The position numbers and the translations under genes are program-made. Below the pieces are notes generated by a model, which saw only the letters and a list, made by a program, of their open reading frames with translations, did not search any database and was not told the origin of the DNA. From contig CAZFHA010000010.1 in NCBI GenBank assembly GCA_964518595.1, positions 1 through 64,000 on the forward strand: a stretch of DNA of 64,000 bases, in the 5' to 3' direction. This DNA comes from CAZFHA01 sp964518595. Lineage in GTDB: Bacteria > Bacillota > Clostridia > Saccharofermentanales > Saccharofermentanaceae. This document shows, in pieces, positions 15,771 to 24,702 of this stretch (the first letter of the stretch is position 1; the number at the start of each line of letters is the position of its first letter).

Positions 15771-18197
15771 CTATCGTAGCTTTGCGCCCAACTCTTGTGA
15801 CAAGCTGGCAAGAATTCCCTCATAGGCAGACTTGATATCGTCGTCAGTGAGTGTACGCTCTGGCGAACGGAAAAGCAAGTTATAGGCAACTGACTTTTTG
15901 CCAGCCTCAACTTGAGCACCACTATAGACATCAAACAGAGTTGCAGATTCTAAATATTTACCGCCCTGTTTTCTAACAATTCGTTCTATGGAACCAACAG
16001 ATACATTTTCTGCCAGAATTACAGCAATGTCTCTGCTAATGCCAGGAAATTTAGGCAAAGGCTTGTAATTGCGTTTCGTTGATGCCCCCTGTATAAGAAT
16101 AGCAGCATCAATATTCAATAAAACAGTCCCTTTAGGTACTTCGAAAGTCTCAGCCACCGATGGATGAACGTAGCCAATAAAACCACAAGGACGTCCATTA
16201 ATTTCAATTTGCGCACTACGTCCCGGATGGAGAAAAGCAACTCTATCAGTTGGCTCAATACGTAAATTGCGAATGCCTAAATTTGTGCTTAACTCTGCTA
16301 CCATACCCTTGAGATGATAAAAACTCTCTGCTTTCTCATAAGATACATCCAAATCGTAACTAAAAGCAGCTAACTGCCTTTGTTCTAAAGGCAAATCACC
16401 TGTAACTTGACTAGGTAAATAGACATATGCAATTTCAAAAATATCAGCCTTTCTCACAGAACGGCTATGATTTGTCGCAGCAATTCGCAGCATTGATGGC
16501 ATCATAGAACTACGCATAACCGAGAAATCTTCACCCAAAGGATTGGCAATAACAATTTGCTTGCGAAGCGCATCATCCTCTTCCAAACCTAGGCGATCTG
16601 ATTCCTTAGGGCTCTCAAAAGAATAGGTAATAGCCTCGTAAAAACCTTGGGCAATCATAACATCTTTAATTTTTTCTATTGTCTTTTGCTCTGGACTCCG
16701 TCCACTATTAAGAATTGCCTGCCCCGAAAACAAAGTCGGTGTAATATTGTTATAACCATAAAATCTAGCTACTTCCTCTGCCAAGTCTGCCTGACAGAGA
16801 AGATCCGGACGATAACTAGGAATCTGACAAATCACTTCACCTGCAGCATTTTTTAAAGAAATGCCTAACTTTTCGAAAAGTGAAAGCATATAGGTTTCAT
16901 CAATCGCTGTTCCAAGAAAAGAATTAATTTTGGCTGCATCAAAAGGTATAAGAGTGGTAGCTAATTTAGTTGGATAAACATCAATGGGGTTTGGACAGAC
17001 CACCCCACACCCTAGTAACTCAACTAGCTCACAAGCCCGTTGCAAGGCGCGATAAGCATTTTCGGGGTCAAGACCTTTTTCATAGCGCGAGGACGCTTCG
17101 GTTCTTAGCCCATTACGAGTAGCTGTACGCCTTACACTAACTGAGTCAAATGTAGCAGATTCAAAAAGAATACTGGTCGTAACTTCTTTCACTTCAGAAT
17201 TTTCGCCACCCATAACACCGGCTAGAGCACAGGGTTTTTCCGAATCGGCAATAACTAGCATATCGGTGTCTAAGAACCGCTCAGTTCCATCTAGAGTCCG
17301 TATAGTCTCATCTTTGTGGGCGCGTCGGACAACAATTTGTCCACCGGCAAGATAATTAAGATCAAAAGCATGCATGGGTTGACCTAATTCAAGGCAAACA
17401 TAATTTGTGATATCCACAATATTATTGATTGGTCTCATACCGGCATCCCGCAAACGCTGCTGCATCCAGTCAGGTGAAGGTTCAATTTTCACGTCTAAAA
17501 CCACCTGAGCACAATAGCGGTAACAAAGTTCCGGCGCCAAAATCTCAACTGACCCAAAAGAAGTAGAAGATTCAGCAGATTTTGCCAAAACTTTAGGTTC
17601 ACGTGGTAAAAAAGCTTCATCAAGAGTAATTGCTGCTTCTCGAGCAAGTCCCTCAATCGAAAAGCAATCCGGACGATTTGAAGTAATCTCAAAATCAATA
17701 GTAACAGAACCAAGACCTAAGTAGTCTTTGATATCCATACCTAAGGCTGTATCATCAGGCATATGCCACAGTCCATCTTCAGAGGCACCATGAATTTCTG
17801 CTGGCGAAAGCCCTAGTTCTTGAACAGAGCAACACATACCCTGACTCTCTACGCCACGAATCTTTCCTTTTTTGATCGAAAAACCGCCAGGTAGCTTTGC
17901 CCCAACTATCGCTACAGGACAAATCATTCCCTTAACAACATTGGGAGCTCCACAAACAATTTGCAAATCACGCCCCAACTCTTCTTTACCAAGATCTACA
18001 TGGCAAATAGACAAATGATCTGAGTTTTGGTGCGGTTCACAAGAAATAACCTTACCAGTATAAACCTGCTGGATCTCTTCGCCAGATACAATAACTTCTT
18101 CTACCTTTGATCCAGAAATTGTCATTTTTTCAGCAAAATCTTTAGTGGATACGTTGATGGTTGTAAATTCCTTAAGCCACTCTAAAGGTGCTTTCAT
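15771..18197 (-). CDS. pheT: Phenylalanyl-tRNA synthetase beta subunit
   Basis: Beta subunit of the (alpha-beta)2 PheRS. The 808 residues from ATG 18197 fit the family. The N-terminal EMAP/tRNA-binding domain (about 35-150), B3/B4 editing, B5 and core domains, and the C-terminal anticodon-binding FDX-ACB domain (LPKFPGISRDIAVILAENVS near the end) are in order. I chose MKAPLEWL as the start because GGGAGG lies 7 bases upstream; the longer frame (MGGFG...) begins before that site. It lies 41 bases downstream of pheS in one operon. Confidence 0.95.
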   Translation of the reverse strand: MKAPLEWLKEFTTINVSTKDFAEKMTISGSKVEEVIVSGEEIQQVYTGKVISCEPHQNSDHLSICHVDLGKEELGRDLQIVCGAPNVVKGMICPVAIVGAKLPGGFSIKKGKIRGVESQGMCCSVQELGLSPAEIHGASEDGLWHMPDDTALGMDIKDYLGLGSVTIDFEITSNRPDCFSIEGLAREAAITLDEAFLPREPKVLAKSAESSTSFGSVEILAPELCYRYCAQVVLDVKIEPSPDWMQQRLRDAGMRPINNIVDITNYVCLELGQPMHAFDLNYLAGGQIVVRRAHKDETIRTLDGTERFLDTDMLVIADSEKPCALAGVMGGENSEVKEVTTSILFESATFDSVSVRRTATRNGLRTEASSRYEKGLDPENAYRALQRACELVELLGCGVVCPNPIDVYPTKLATTLIPFDAAKINSFLGTAIDETYMLSLFEKLGISLKNAAGEVICQIPSYRPDLLCQADLAEEVARFYGYNNITPTLFSGQAILNSGRSPEQKTIEKIKDVMIAQGFYEAITYSFESPKESDRLGLEEDDALRKQIVIANPLGEDFSVMRSSMMPSMLRIAATNHSRSVRKADIFEIAYVYLPSQVTGDLPLEQRQLAAFSYDLDVSYEKAESFYHLKGMVAELSTNLGIRNLRIEPTDRVAFLHPGRSAQIEINGRPCGFIGYVHPSVAETFEVPKGTVLLNIDAAILIQGASTKRNYKPLPKFPGISRDIAVILAENVSVGSIERIVRKQGGKYLESATLFDVYSGAQVEAGKKSVAYNLLFRSPERTLTDDDIKSAYEGILASLSQELGAKLR

Positions 18198-18238
18198 GCC
18201 AAATCCTCCCATCGGGATACTTCCCGTAATTAAACAAA

Positions 18239-19270
18239 TTATTTAAACTGACGTAAAAAACGGATATCATTTTCGTAAAGGTTTCGTATGTCATCAATAC
18301 CAAAACGCCCCATTGCTGTTCTCTCTACGCCAATTCCAAAAGCAAAGCCACTATATATTTCAGGATCAATGCCGCAACCGGAAAGAACTTCAGGATGAAC
18401 CATTCCTGCACCCAAAACTTCAATCCAGCCTTCACCTTTACAAACACGACAACCCTTCCCACCGCAAGACCAGCAAGTCAAGTCTACTTCACAAGAAGGC
18501 TCTGTAAAGGGAAAATGATGAGGTCGAAGACGAATTTGTGTCTCTTCGCCAAATAACTTTTTAGCAAAAAGTTGTAATGAACCAACAAGATCACCCATGG
18601 TTACACCCTTATCCACTACAAGACCTTCAATCTGATGAAATATGGGTGAATGGGTACTATCTAGAGCATCTGATCGATAAACCTTGCCTGGACAGACAAT
18701 TCTGATAGGTGGCTGTTGCTGCTCCATAACCCGAACTTGAACCGGTGAAGTCTGCGTGCGAAGCAAAATATTATCCGTAATATAAAAAGTATCTTGCGTA
18801 TCCCTGGCGGGGTGTCCTTGAGGTATACGTAACTTTTCAAAGTTATATCGGTCATATTCTATTTCAGGTCCTTCAGCAATAGAATATCCTAAGTTAATAA
18901 AAACGTCACAAATTTCATCAATAGCCTTATACAAAGGATGCCTAGCTCCTATGGGCGAAGACTTTCCGGGCATGGTGACATCAATAGACTCTAAAACAAG
19001 TTGTCGGCTTTTTTCTTCTTGTAAAAGAGCGTCCAAACGCTTAGCCAAAGTCTCTTCCATATCGCTACGAACTTGATTAGCTAGCTGGCCAATAACAGGC
19101 CGCTCTTCAGGAGTTAATGAGCCCATCTGTCTTAAAACAGAAGTTAGTTCTCCCTTCTTACCAAAAAAGCGAACACGTAGCTCCTCAGCTTCGGCAGAAT
19201 TTTGAATCTGCAAAACCTCAGCATGAAAGCACTTTTGAATTGACTGTAAAGACGCCTTTAGATCACTCAT
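18239..19270 (-). CDS. pheS: Phenylalanyl-tRNA synthetase alpha subunit
   Basis: Alpha subunit carrying the class II aminoacylation core, 343 residues. It has an N-terminal coiled-coil tRNA-binding region, motif 2 around FHQIEGLVVD, and motif 3 GFAFGIGVERTAMGRFGIDDIR near the C-terminus. It activates phenylalanine for tRNA-Phe. A strong GGAGG sits just before ATG, and a promoter is visible about 40 bases upstream. There is no room for a T-box leader, which often precedes pheST in Bacillota, so regulation must differ here. Confidence 0.96.
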   Translation of the reverse strand: MSDLKASLQSIQKCFHAEVLQIQNSAEAEELRVRFFGKKGELTSVLRQMGSLTPEERPVIGQLANQVRSDMEETLAKRLDALLQEEKSRQLVLESIDVTMPGKSSPIGARHPLYKAIDEICDVFINLGYSIAEGPEIEYDRYNFEKLRIPQGHPARDTQDTFYITDNILLRTQTSPVQVRVMEQQQPPIRIVCPGKVYRSDALDSTHSPIFHQIEGLVVDKGVTMGDLVGSLQLFAKKLFGEETQIRLRPHHFPFTEPSCEVDLTCWSCGGKGCRVCKGEGWIEVLGAGMVHPEVLSGCGIDPEIYSGFAFGIGVERTAMGRFGIDDIRNLYENDIRFLRQFK

Positions 19271-19308
19271 GAATAACCTCCGCTATAGTATTAGAGATAA
19301 CTAATCCT

Positions 19309-19336
19309 ATTATAATCTTGTAAGTAACAAAATCAA
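19309..19336 (-). promoter_or_regulatory. Promoter of pheST
   Basis: On the minus strand TTGATT (19336-19331) and TATAAT (19314-19309) are spaced 16 bases apart. The -10 is perfect. The leader would be only about 30 bases, which rules out a T-box. Confidence 0.6.
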
Positions 19337-19351
19337 AAGAATCATATCATC

Positions 19352-19996
19352 CTAGTTCAGGGCTGTAAAGTAGGGGTTTGTCAACTTTTCAACGCCAAGA
19401 GTTGTAGCTGGACCATGCCCAGGAAAAACAGTTAGGTTATCCGGTAAAAGTGCCAACCGCTTTAAAGATGATGTCATGTCATCCTTGTTCCCACCCAAAT
19501 CAGTCCGGCCAATGGTGCCGGCAAAAAGCATATCCCCCGAAAAAAGGTAGTTCTCCTGATCACTTCCATTCACAAGAAAGCAAACTGACCCTCTGGTATG
19601 ACCAGGTGTATGGATAACTGTAAGACTAAAGGTCTCAGAACCAGTAAAGCCTAAATCCTTTGAGGTAACAATCTGATTATCTTCTAATAACGTAACGTCC
19701 CCCTCTATTTGATAGGGCTGTGCAATATAGCTTGACTGGTTCTTAGCCGGATCTTGCAAGGTAACAAGTTCTTCACGATGACAATAAATTGGAGCACCGG
19801 TACCAGCAATAATATCCTCACTATAGGCAATATGATCATAGTGACCATGGGTGCAAAAAATTCCTTTGATTTTAATATTATCAATTGGTAAAAGCTGATA
19901 ATCAACTCCAGGGTCGATAATAATGCCTTCATCACCAAGGATCAAGACATAACAAATAGACTCATATAATCCTAATGGGTAAGCAAGAACCTTCAA
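19352..19996 (-). CDS. MBL-fold hydrolase (glyoxalase II-like)
   Basis: A 214-residue zinc hydrolase of the metallo-beta-lactamase fold, in the hydroxyacylglutathione-hydrolase/YcbL group. Metal ligands are visible in THGHYDH (about 50-56), HTPGHTRGS, SGDMLFAGTIGRTD and FPGHG. It could hydrolyse a thioester such as S-lactoyl-thiol. The start is TTG 19996 with GAGAGGA upstream. It is 29 bases downstream of a methylglyoxal-synthase-like gene and shares its promoter. That makes a link to methylglyoxal or lactoyl-thioester detoxification plausible but unproven. Confidence 0.75.
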   Translation of the reverse strand: MKVLAYPLGLYESICYVLILGDEGIIIDPGVDYQLLPIDNIKIKGIFCTHGHYDHIAYSEDIIAGTGAPIYCHREELVTLQDPAKNQSSYIAQPYQIEGDVTLLEDNQIVTSKDLGFTGSETFSLTVIHTPGHTRGSVCFLVNGSDQENYLFSGDMLFAGTIGRTDLGGNKDDMTSSLKRLALLPDNLTVFPGHGPATTLGVEKLTNPYFTALN

Positions 19997-20025
19997 ATTA
20001 TCTTCCTCTCAAAACTCTAATTCTC

Positions 20026-20418
20026 TTAGGTGCGAATCAATTCACGCCAATCAAGATCACCACGATCAATTGCAAGGATTAAAATTTCCGCAGAAGCTAA
20101 ATTGGTAGCATAGGGAATGCTATTGTAATCACAGGCCTTAAGCAAAGGGTTCGAATCATCATAAAAAGAAATTTGAGAATCTCTTAAGTAAATTACAGAA
20201 TCAATTTCATTAAACATAGCCCGAGAAGCTAATTGTTCAAAACCACCTGAGTAATCGGTAGATAATCCAAAAACAGTTAAATCTGCAGCACTTTCCAGCA
20301 GTGTAGCCGTATTATACATAGAGTACAACTCGTGCTTGGCTAAAAGCTGACGATAGGCAATACAAAAATTAACCAAGAGTTCATTTTTACGGTTATCAGC
20401 CAACAAGACTATTTTCAT
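20026..20418 (-). CDS. Methylglyoxal synthase-like protein, catalytic residues altered
   Basis: A 130-residue protein with the MGS-like fold. The C-terminal YNSIPYATNLASAEILILA closely matches the family block IPVATNVATADFII. Key E. coli MgsA catalytic residues are not conserved. The GPMGGDQQ loop bearing the catalytic Asp is replaced by DYSGGFEQ, the phosphate-binding TGTTG turn is YNTAT, and the His of VPHDPD is absent (FYDDSN). Normal MgsA makes methylglyoxal from dihydroxyacetone phosphate; this one may be regulatory, ligand-binding or redirected. The position beyond mre/mrdA matches where mgsA normally sits in Clostridia. The ribosome site is GGAGGG, with eight bases to ATG. Confidence 0.65.
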   Translation of the reverse strand: MKIVLLADNRKNELLVNFCIAYRQLLAKHELYSMYNTATLLESAADLTVFGLSTDYSGGFEQLASRAMFNEIDSVIYLRDSQISFYDDSNPLLKACDYNSIPYATNLASAEILILAIDRGDLDWRELIRT

Positions 20419-20457
20419 ATAGCAAACCCTCCAGCATTAGCAAAAATTATTATTCTT

Positions 20458-20486
20458 ATTGTACAAATTCTAACCAGAATCTGCAA
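20458..20486 (-). promoter_or_regulatory. Promoter of the mgsA-like/MBL unit
   Basis: On the minus strand TTGCAG (20486-20481) and TACAAT (20463-20458) are spaced 17 bases apart, about 40 bases before the mgsA-like start. This suggests an independent two-gene transcript. Confidence 0.6.
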
Positions 20487-20775
20487 GAGAGGTTGAAGGC
20501 CTTTTCTAGAATTATTTCTAAATTGTTGTATTTGTTTTTGTCTGTCTGTCAAAAACCATCACCTAAGCAGCGTTACTGCCCCTTCCATCTAGTGTCAAGG
20601 TCAAGCAAAGAAGATCACTCGCCTTATTAATAACTCAGTTAGTTTATGTTTTCTTCTTAAGAACCTACCTGATAGGATAACAGAAGAACAGATGTAATGC
20701 CAATAGGCAAATTACTAAATAGACTCCTTAGAGAAACATATGAGGGTTTCCCCAAGATCAATTCACCAAAGGCTT
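20487..20775. other. Intergenic region where min/rodA genes would be expected
   Basis: About 290 bases between mrdA and the mgsA-like promoter without any coding frame. A seven-base inverted repeat GTTTTTG/CAAAAAC (20534-20540 and 20550-20556) flanks a TCTGTCTGT loop. No convincing terminator with a T tract is visible. In related Clostridia minCDE and rodA lie here. No remnant of them can be recognised. Confidence 0.4.
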
Positions 20776-23178
20776 TTAACCAGCAGTTGATCCAGAAACC
20801 GCTGCGGTGGTTGGTGTAGGCGTAAGAATATCACCCAGAAGGGGCTCACTAACGGCCGGAGCGGCAGCTTTAGGATCTTCCATGCCAAAGTATGCCAGCA
20901 TTAAATTTCTAGCAATATCAATTGTCTGTTTTCCCCACTCCCCCCGCTCAACTACTAAAGCGATGGCAATCTGTGGATCATCAGCCGGCGCATAACAAAC
21001 AAACAAGCCATTAGAATATTCCTTGTTTACATCTTCATAACCCGTTTCTGCAGTACCTGTTTTGGCAGCTACAGGGAAAGGAAAATCACCTAAATAATCT
21101 TTAGCCGTACCATCTTTATCGGTAACAACGCTGGTCATAGCTTCCCGGATAGCACTAATAGTCGACTCTGAAAGTCCGGCAGAAACTGAGTCTTTTGAGC
21201 CCTGATATAGTATCGAACCATCTTGAGCCGTTACTTCTGAAATGACATGTGGAGTAACTAATTGATTGGTAGCCAAGGTAGCCGTGTAGCGGGCTAATTG
21301 TAAGATTGTATAACTGTGATCAAATTGACCAATGGCACTCTGAGCAGTATCGGCGGGGAACCACTGCTTGTCATATTCTTTTTGACGCAGCAATTTCTTG
21401 GTCTCACGACTTGAGCGAAAGCCTGGAATTTCACCAGGTAAGTCAATACCACTTAATTCTCCCAAGCCTAATTTCTTGCCCCATTCATCCATTGCATTGA
21501 TGCCAACATCCATGCCAAGTTTCTGAAAATAAATATTACAAGAAGTAGCCATTGCTTCATTTAAAGTAAGAGGGCCATGTCCACCATATTTTTCTTCTAG
21601 GCAGAAAAATTCCCAACCTCCTAAATCAACTGGACTTTCACATACAATCGGAGTAGCCGGAGTTATTAAACCCGTTTCTAATCCTGCCACCGCCGTAACC
21701 ATCTTATAGGTAGATCCAGGCGCATAGCGAGATAGTAGTGATCGATTCCAAAGGGGCATATCTTCAGCAGTTCTAGCCTGAACTGCCTCATCCCCTAAGC
21801 CCAGATAGTAATTAACCTGATCCTTAGCCGCTTCATCCCCCTCCATAGCTAATACGAAATCATTAGGGTCATAATCCGGAAAGGATGCCATCGCTAATAT
21901 TGCTCCCGTTTTAGGATCCATGGCAACAACTGCCCCAGCATTGGCCGTTTTAAAGCGCTCATTCTCCGGCTTTTTCTCCTCATTCTCTTTAGATACTTGG
22001 ATATAATCTTTGATTGAATCTAAGGCAACCTGCTGTAGTTCACTATCTAGCGTTAACTTAACAGAAGCACCTGCAGTAGCCGCCGTACCAATACTCTCAG
22101 GGTAAAAACTGCCTTCTGCCTGCTTATCTGTCCAGACATTGTAAGAAGAAGTACCATTCGTTCCATGCAAATAACGCTCCATCTGTTTCTCAACCCCGGA
22201 CATTCCCAGAATATCCTCAGAGGTGTATCCCATAGTTTGTAGATTTGTTAGTTCATCTTGGGGAATCTTACCTACATAACCAATAACATGAGAAGCCAGC
22301 TGCGCTTGCGGTGAGTAAATACGCCGATAATCCTGCGATACAATAACCCCTTTATACTTATAATTTTGTTCCAAAATCAAATCAATTAGTTCTTCAGGAA
22401 CATTTATTGCAACCTTAACCGGTTTTCCGGTAGTAAAAGCCCAATTATCTTTGAAGATTTGATAACGCAACTTTATAATCCGGTAGGCCTCTTCCGTACT
22501 ATAGCTTTCATCAAGATCAAAAAGATTCCGTAAGTAAAGGAAAAATATTTGCGGATCATTCTTAGCTTTCTTATCTTGATAGGTAACTACTTTATTCTTC
22601 TGAGGCTCTTCAAGGGCAAAAAGATTCTTATTAACCTGCCATTGAAGAATCTTTTCTTCATCCTTTTTAAACGTAAAAGGCTCAACTGCTAGATAATCAG
22701 AAAGTTCTTCAATTGGAGTTACATTATATTCATCGAATAAGTATGACAAGTCCAAGAGCATTTGATTAAATTCAGCGTTATTCGCAATTTGCTCCTTGCT
22801 TTTCTTTTTCTTCTCGGTATTAATATCCCCTAAATCGTAGGCGGTGGCAAGCAATAAGCTTTTAATTGCCCGGGAAGAAGCCAGCACCACTCCATTACTG
22901 TCGACAATTTCACCTCGCGGCGCTGGAACTGAATATTCACGCGACACGCTTCCCCTTGCAGCTGCTGTTTCAGGGATATAGCCGGAAAACTGCAGCGATG
23001 CAGTCATTCCTAAAATAACGATACCAATAGCCGAGATTCCCATTGTAATTATGGAATATCGGTTTTTAAAAAACTGCTTTGCCCCTTTTTTATTAGAACT
23101 ACTACCATTATATTTAGAAACCTCTGGAGATTCCTGATCAAAAACATAAACCCCATTATCATTTAACTTATCTGCCAT
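20776..23178 (-). CDS. mrdA: Penicillin-binding protein 2 (elongation transpeptidase)
   Basis: Class B PBP that cross-links peptidoglycan, acting with the MreCD complex. The 800-residue protein has an N-terminal cytoplasmic tail, a membrane helix (about 42-65), the PBP dimer domain and a transpeptidase domain. The acyl-enzyme motif is STYK (Ser489, Lys492), followed by SCN (546-548) and KTGTAE (706-711). It is longer than E. coli PBP2 because of an inserted Lys/Glu-rich region at about 120-250. The last 25 residues are Pro/Thr/Ser-rich. The start overlaps the end of mreD by 16 bases, so translation is probably coupled. Confidence 0.92.
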   Translation of the reverse strand: MADKLNDNGVYVFDQESPEVSKYNGSSSNKKGAKQFFKNRYSIITMGISAIGIVILGMTASLQFSGYIPETAAARGSVSREYSVPAPRGEIVDSNGVVLASSRAIKSLLLATAYDLGDINTEKKKKSKEQIANNAEFNQMLLDLSYLFDEYNVTPIEELSDYLAVEPFTFKKDEEKILQWQVNKNLFALEEPQKNKVVTYQDKKAKNDPQIFFLYLRNLFDLDESYSTEEAYRIIKLRYQIFKDNWAFTTGKPVKVAINVPEELIDLILEQNYKYKGVIVSQDYRRIYSPQAQLASHVIGYVGKIPQDELTNLQTMGYTSEDILGMSGVEKQMERYLHGTNGTSSYNVWTDKQAEGSFYPESIGTAATAGASVKLTLDSELQQVALDSIKDYIQVSKENEEKKPENERFKTANAGAVVAMDPKTGAILAMASFPDYDPNDFVLAMEGDEAAKDQVNYYLGLGDEAVQARTAEDMPLWNRSLLSRYAPGSTYKMVTAVAGLETGLITPATPIVCESPVDLGGWEFFCLEEKYGGHGPLTLNEAMATSCNIYFQKLGMDVGINAMDEWGKKLGLGELSGIDLPGEIPGFRSSRETKKLLRQKEYDKQWFPADTAQSAIGQFDHSYTILQLARYTATLATNQLVTPHVISEVTAQDGSILYQGSKDSVSAGLSESTISAIREAMTSVVTDKDGTAKDYLGDFPFPVAAKTGTAETGYEDVNKEYSNGLFVCYAPADDPQIAIALVVERGEWGKQTIDIARNLMLAYFGMEDPKAAAPAVSEPLLGDILTPTPTTAAVSGSTAG

Positions 23179-23744
23179 AATCTATCCTCATGTTCAAGCT
23201 GCTTCTTCTTCTCAATATAGTCCCTTCTATAGGGACCAAAATACTTCAATAATATTATAAGTGGAAAAGTGATTAGTAAGTTCACGCCAAGTTGCGGCAA
23301 AATGCTATCAAAAACAATAGTTGTGACAGATAGGTATCTGGTAGGATTGTTAGATAGAATCTGTTTTACCCAAAAGAATCCATGACCTATCAACTTATAT
23401 ATAATAGTCATAATAATGACCTGAACAAAGGCCAGACTAATACGGCTATGAAACCGTTTAGAGAAAATAACAGCTGATAGGACACCAACATAGAGGAATG
23501 CTAAGGCACCAACACCAATCACCGTTCCAGACATAATATCCCGTAATAAACCAATAAAAAAGCCAATAATAGCACCATCTAAAGCACCGAAAAAATAACC
23601 GGTCAAAATGACCAAAACAATCATAAAGTCAGCAACCTGTCCTCGAAAAGAAAGACTCTGAGGAAAGCTCACTTGCAGTGTAGAAAAAAACAATATATAT
23701 AGTAAGTAAATTACAACTTGTCTAATATGTGCTTTTCTATTCAA
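23163..23744 (-). CDS. mreD: Rod shape-determining protein MreD
   Basis: An integral membrane protein of 193 residues with about five or six hydrophobic segments (VVIYLLYILFFSTLQV; FMIVLVILTGYFFGALDGAIIGFFIGLLRDIMSG; GVGALAFLYVGVLSAVIF; the C-terminal LLITFPLIILLKYFG). The GFxxGLLRDI core typical of MreD is present. It works with MreC and PBP2 in cell-wall elongation. The gene is tightly packed, 11 bases after mreC and overlapping mrdA. Confidence 0.88.
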   Translation of the reverse strand: MNRKAHIRQVVIYLLYILFFSTLQVSFPQSLSFRGQVADFMIVLVILTGYFFGALDGAIIGFFIGLLRDIMSGTVIGVGALAFLYVGVLSAVIFSKRFHSRISLAFVQVIIMTIIYKLIGHGFFWVKQILSNNPTRYLSVTTIVFDSILPQLGVNLLITFPLIILLKYFGPYRRDYIEKKKQLEHEDRLWQIS

Positions 23745-23755
23745 TTAAACTCCAC

Positions 23756-24643
23756 CTACGATTCTGTTTGTCCTGTAAGACTTTCATCTGGCGTCTGCTC
23801 CAAATCCGATGCCGGAATCATCACAAAAAGATCTTTTAAATTGCCAATCTCAGTGTAGGGACGCAGCATGGCATAACGGTTAAGCTCTGATTCATAGTTG
23901 ACTTCTTCAATTACGCCAATCGGAATGCCTGCTGGAAATAAACCGCCCTTTCCACTAGTAACAAGTTCATCCCCCACTGCTAACTCTACATCAGGCTGTA
24001 TCTCATCAATTTTACACAAACCATCCATCTTCATTAGGGCTTCACCATGTACACGGACAATAGCCCCATTAATGGTGTTTACTTTTGCAGAAACAGAAAA
24101 TCCTTCATGTAATAAAGGCAAAACTTTAGCTGAAGTCAAATCGGTAGACATTACCCTACCGACAAGATTCATCTTGGCATCAACAACAGCAAAGGATTTA
24201 TCCTGAGCATTCACACCATCAGCCATGCCAATATCAATGTTTATGACACTGAACCACTCATCTGCCTCTCTGGTTAAAATGGAAGCACCAATAATTTCAT
24301 AATTTTCAAAAGTATCTTTAATGCGAAAAGCATCTTTTAGTTCTTCCCAGCGCCTCATAGCTTCCTCGCCTTGGTTAACTTGATACTCCAGGGCCGCAAC
24401 CTGCGCCTTTAGCTCTTCATTTTCTTTTTTTATAGCCATTCCATCATTAATTGCTGAAAAAAAATCAGATACAGTGTTGCCTGTTCCTTGCACAGTCTTT
24501 TGTATGGGATTTAAAACTAAAGACACAGGCATTAGAATTTTATTAACTGGACTTCCCGGTATCATACCAGCCACAATAAAAATAACTATCAGTAATGTGG
24601 AAAGTAACAATATGAGCAACTTATTTGCTAAAAATCTACGCAA
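23756..24643 (-). CDS. mreC: Rod shape-determining protein MreC
   Basis: A bitopic membrane protein, 295 residues. It has an N-terminal membrane helix (LLILLLSTLLIVIFIVAGMIPG), a coiled coil (about 65-105, KKENEELKAQVAALEYQV) and the beta-rich MreC domain (GASILTREADEWFSVINIDIG; GRVMSTDLTSAKVLPL; GDELVTSGKGGLFPAGIPIG). It scaffolds the elongasome. It lies directly after radC in the order radC-mreC-mreD-mrdA, with no mreB between radC and mreC, where it is usually found. Confidence 0.92.
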   Translation of the reverse strand: MRRFLANKLLILLLSTLLIVIFIVAGMIPGSPVNKILMPVSLVLNPIQKTVQGTGNTVSDFFSAINDGMAIKKENEELKAQVAALEYQVNQGEEAMRRWEELKDAFRIKDTFENYEIIGASILTREADEWFSVINIDIGMADGVNAQDKSFAVVDAKMNLVGRVMSTDLTSAKVLPLLHEGFSVSAKVNTINGAIVRVHGEALMKMDGLCKIDEIQPDVELAVGDELVTSGKGGLFPAGIPIGVIEEVNYESELNRYAMLRPYTEIGNLKDLFVMIPASDLEQTPDESLTGQTES

Positions 24644-24702
24644 AATTACACACCTCAGTAAAGCGAACTATTTAACTCGTACTAAATAGGATAACACAAA
24701 TC

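Noticed and set aside
19271..19351. T-box leader upstream of pheS
   Set aside because: Only about 80 bases separate the two genes, and the promoter leaves a short leader. There is no specifier loop or T-box sequence.
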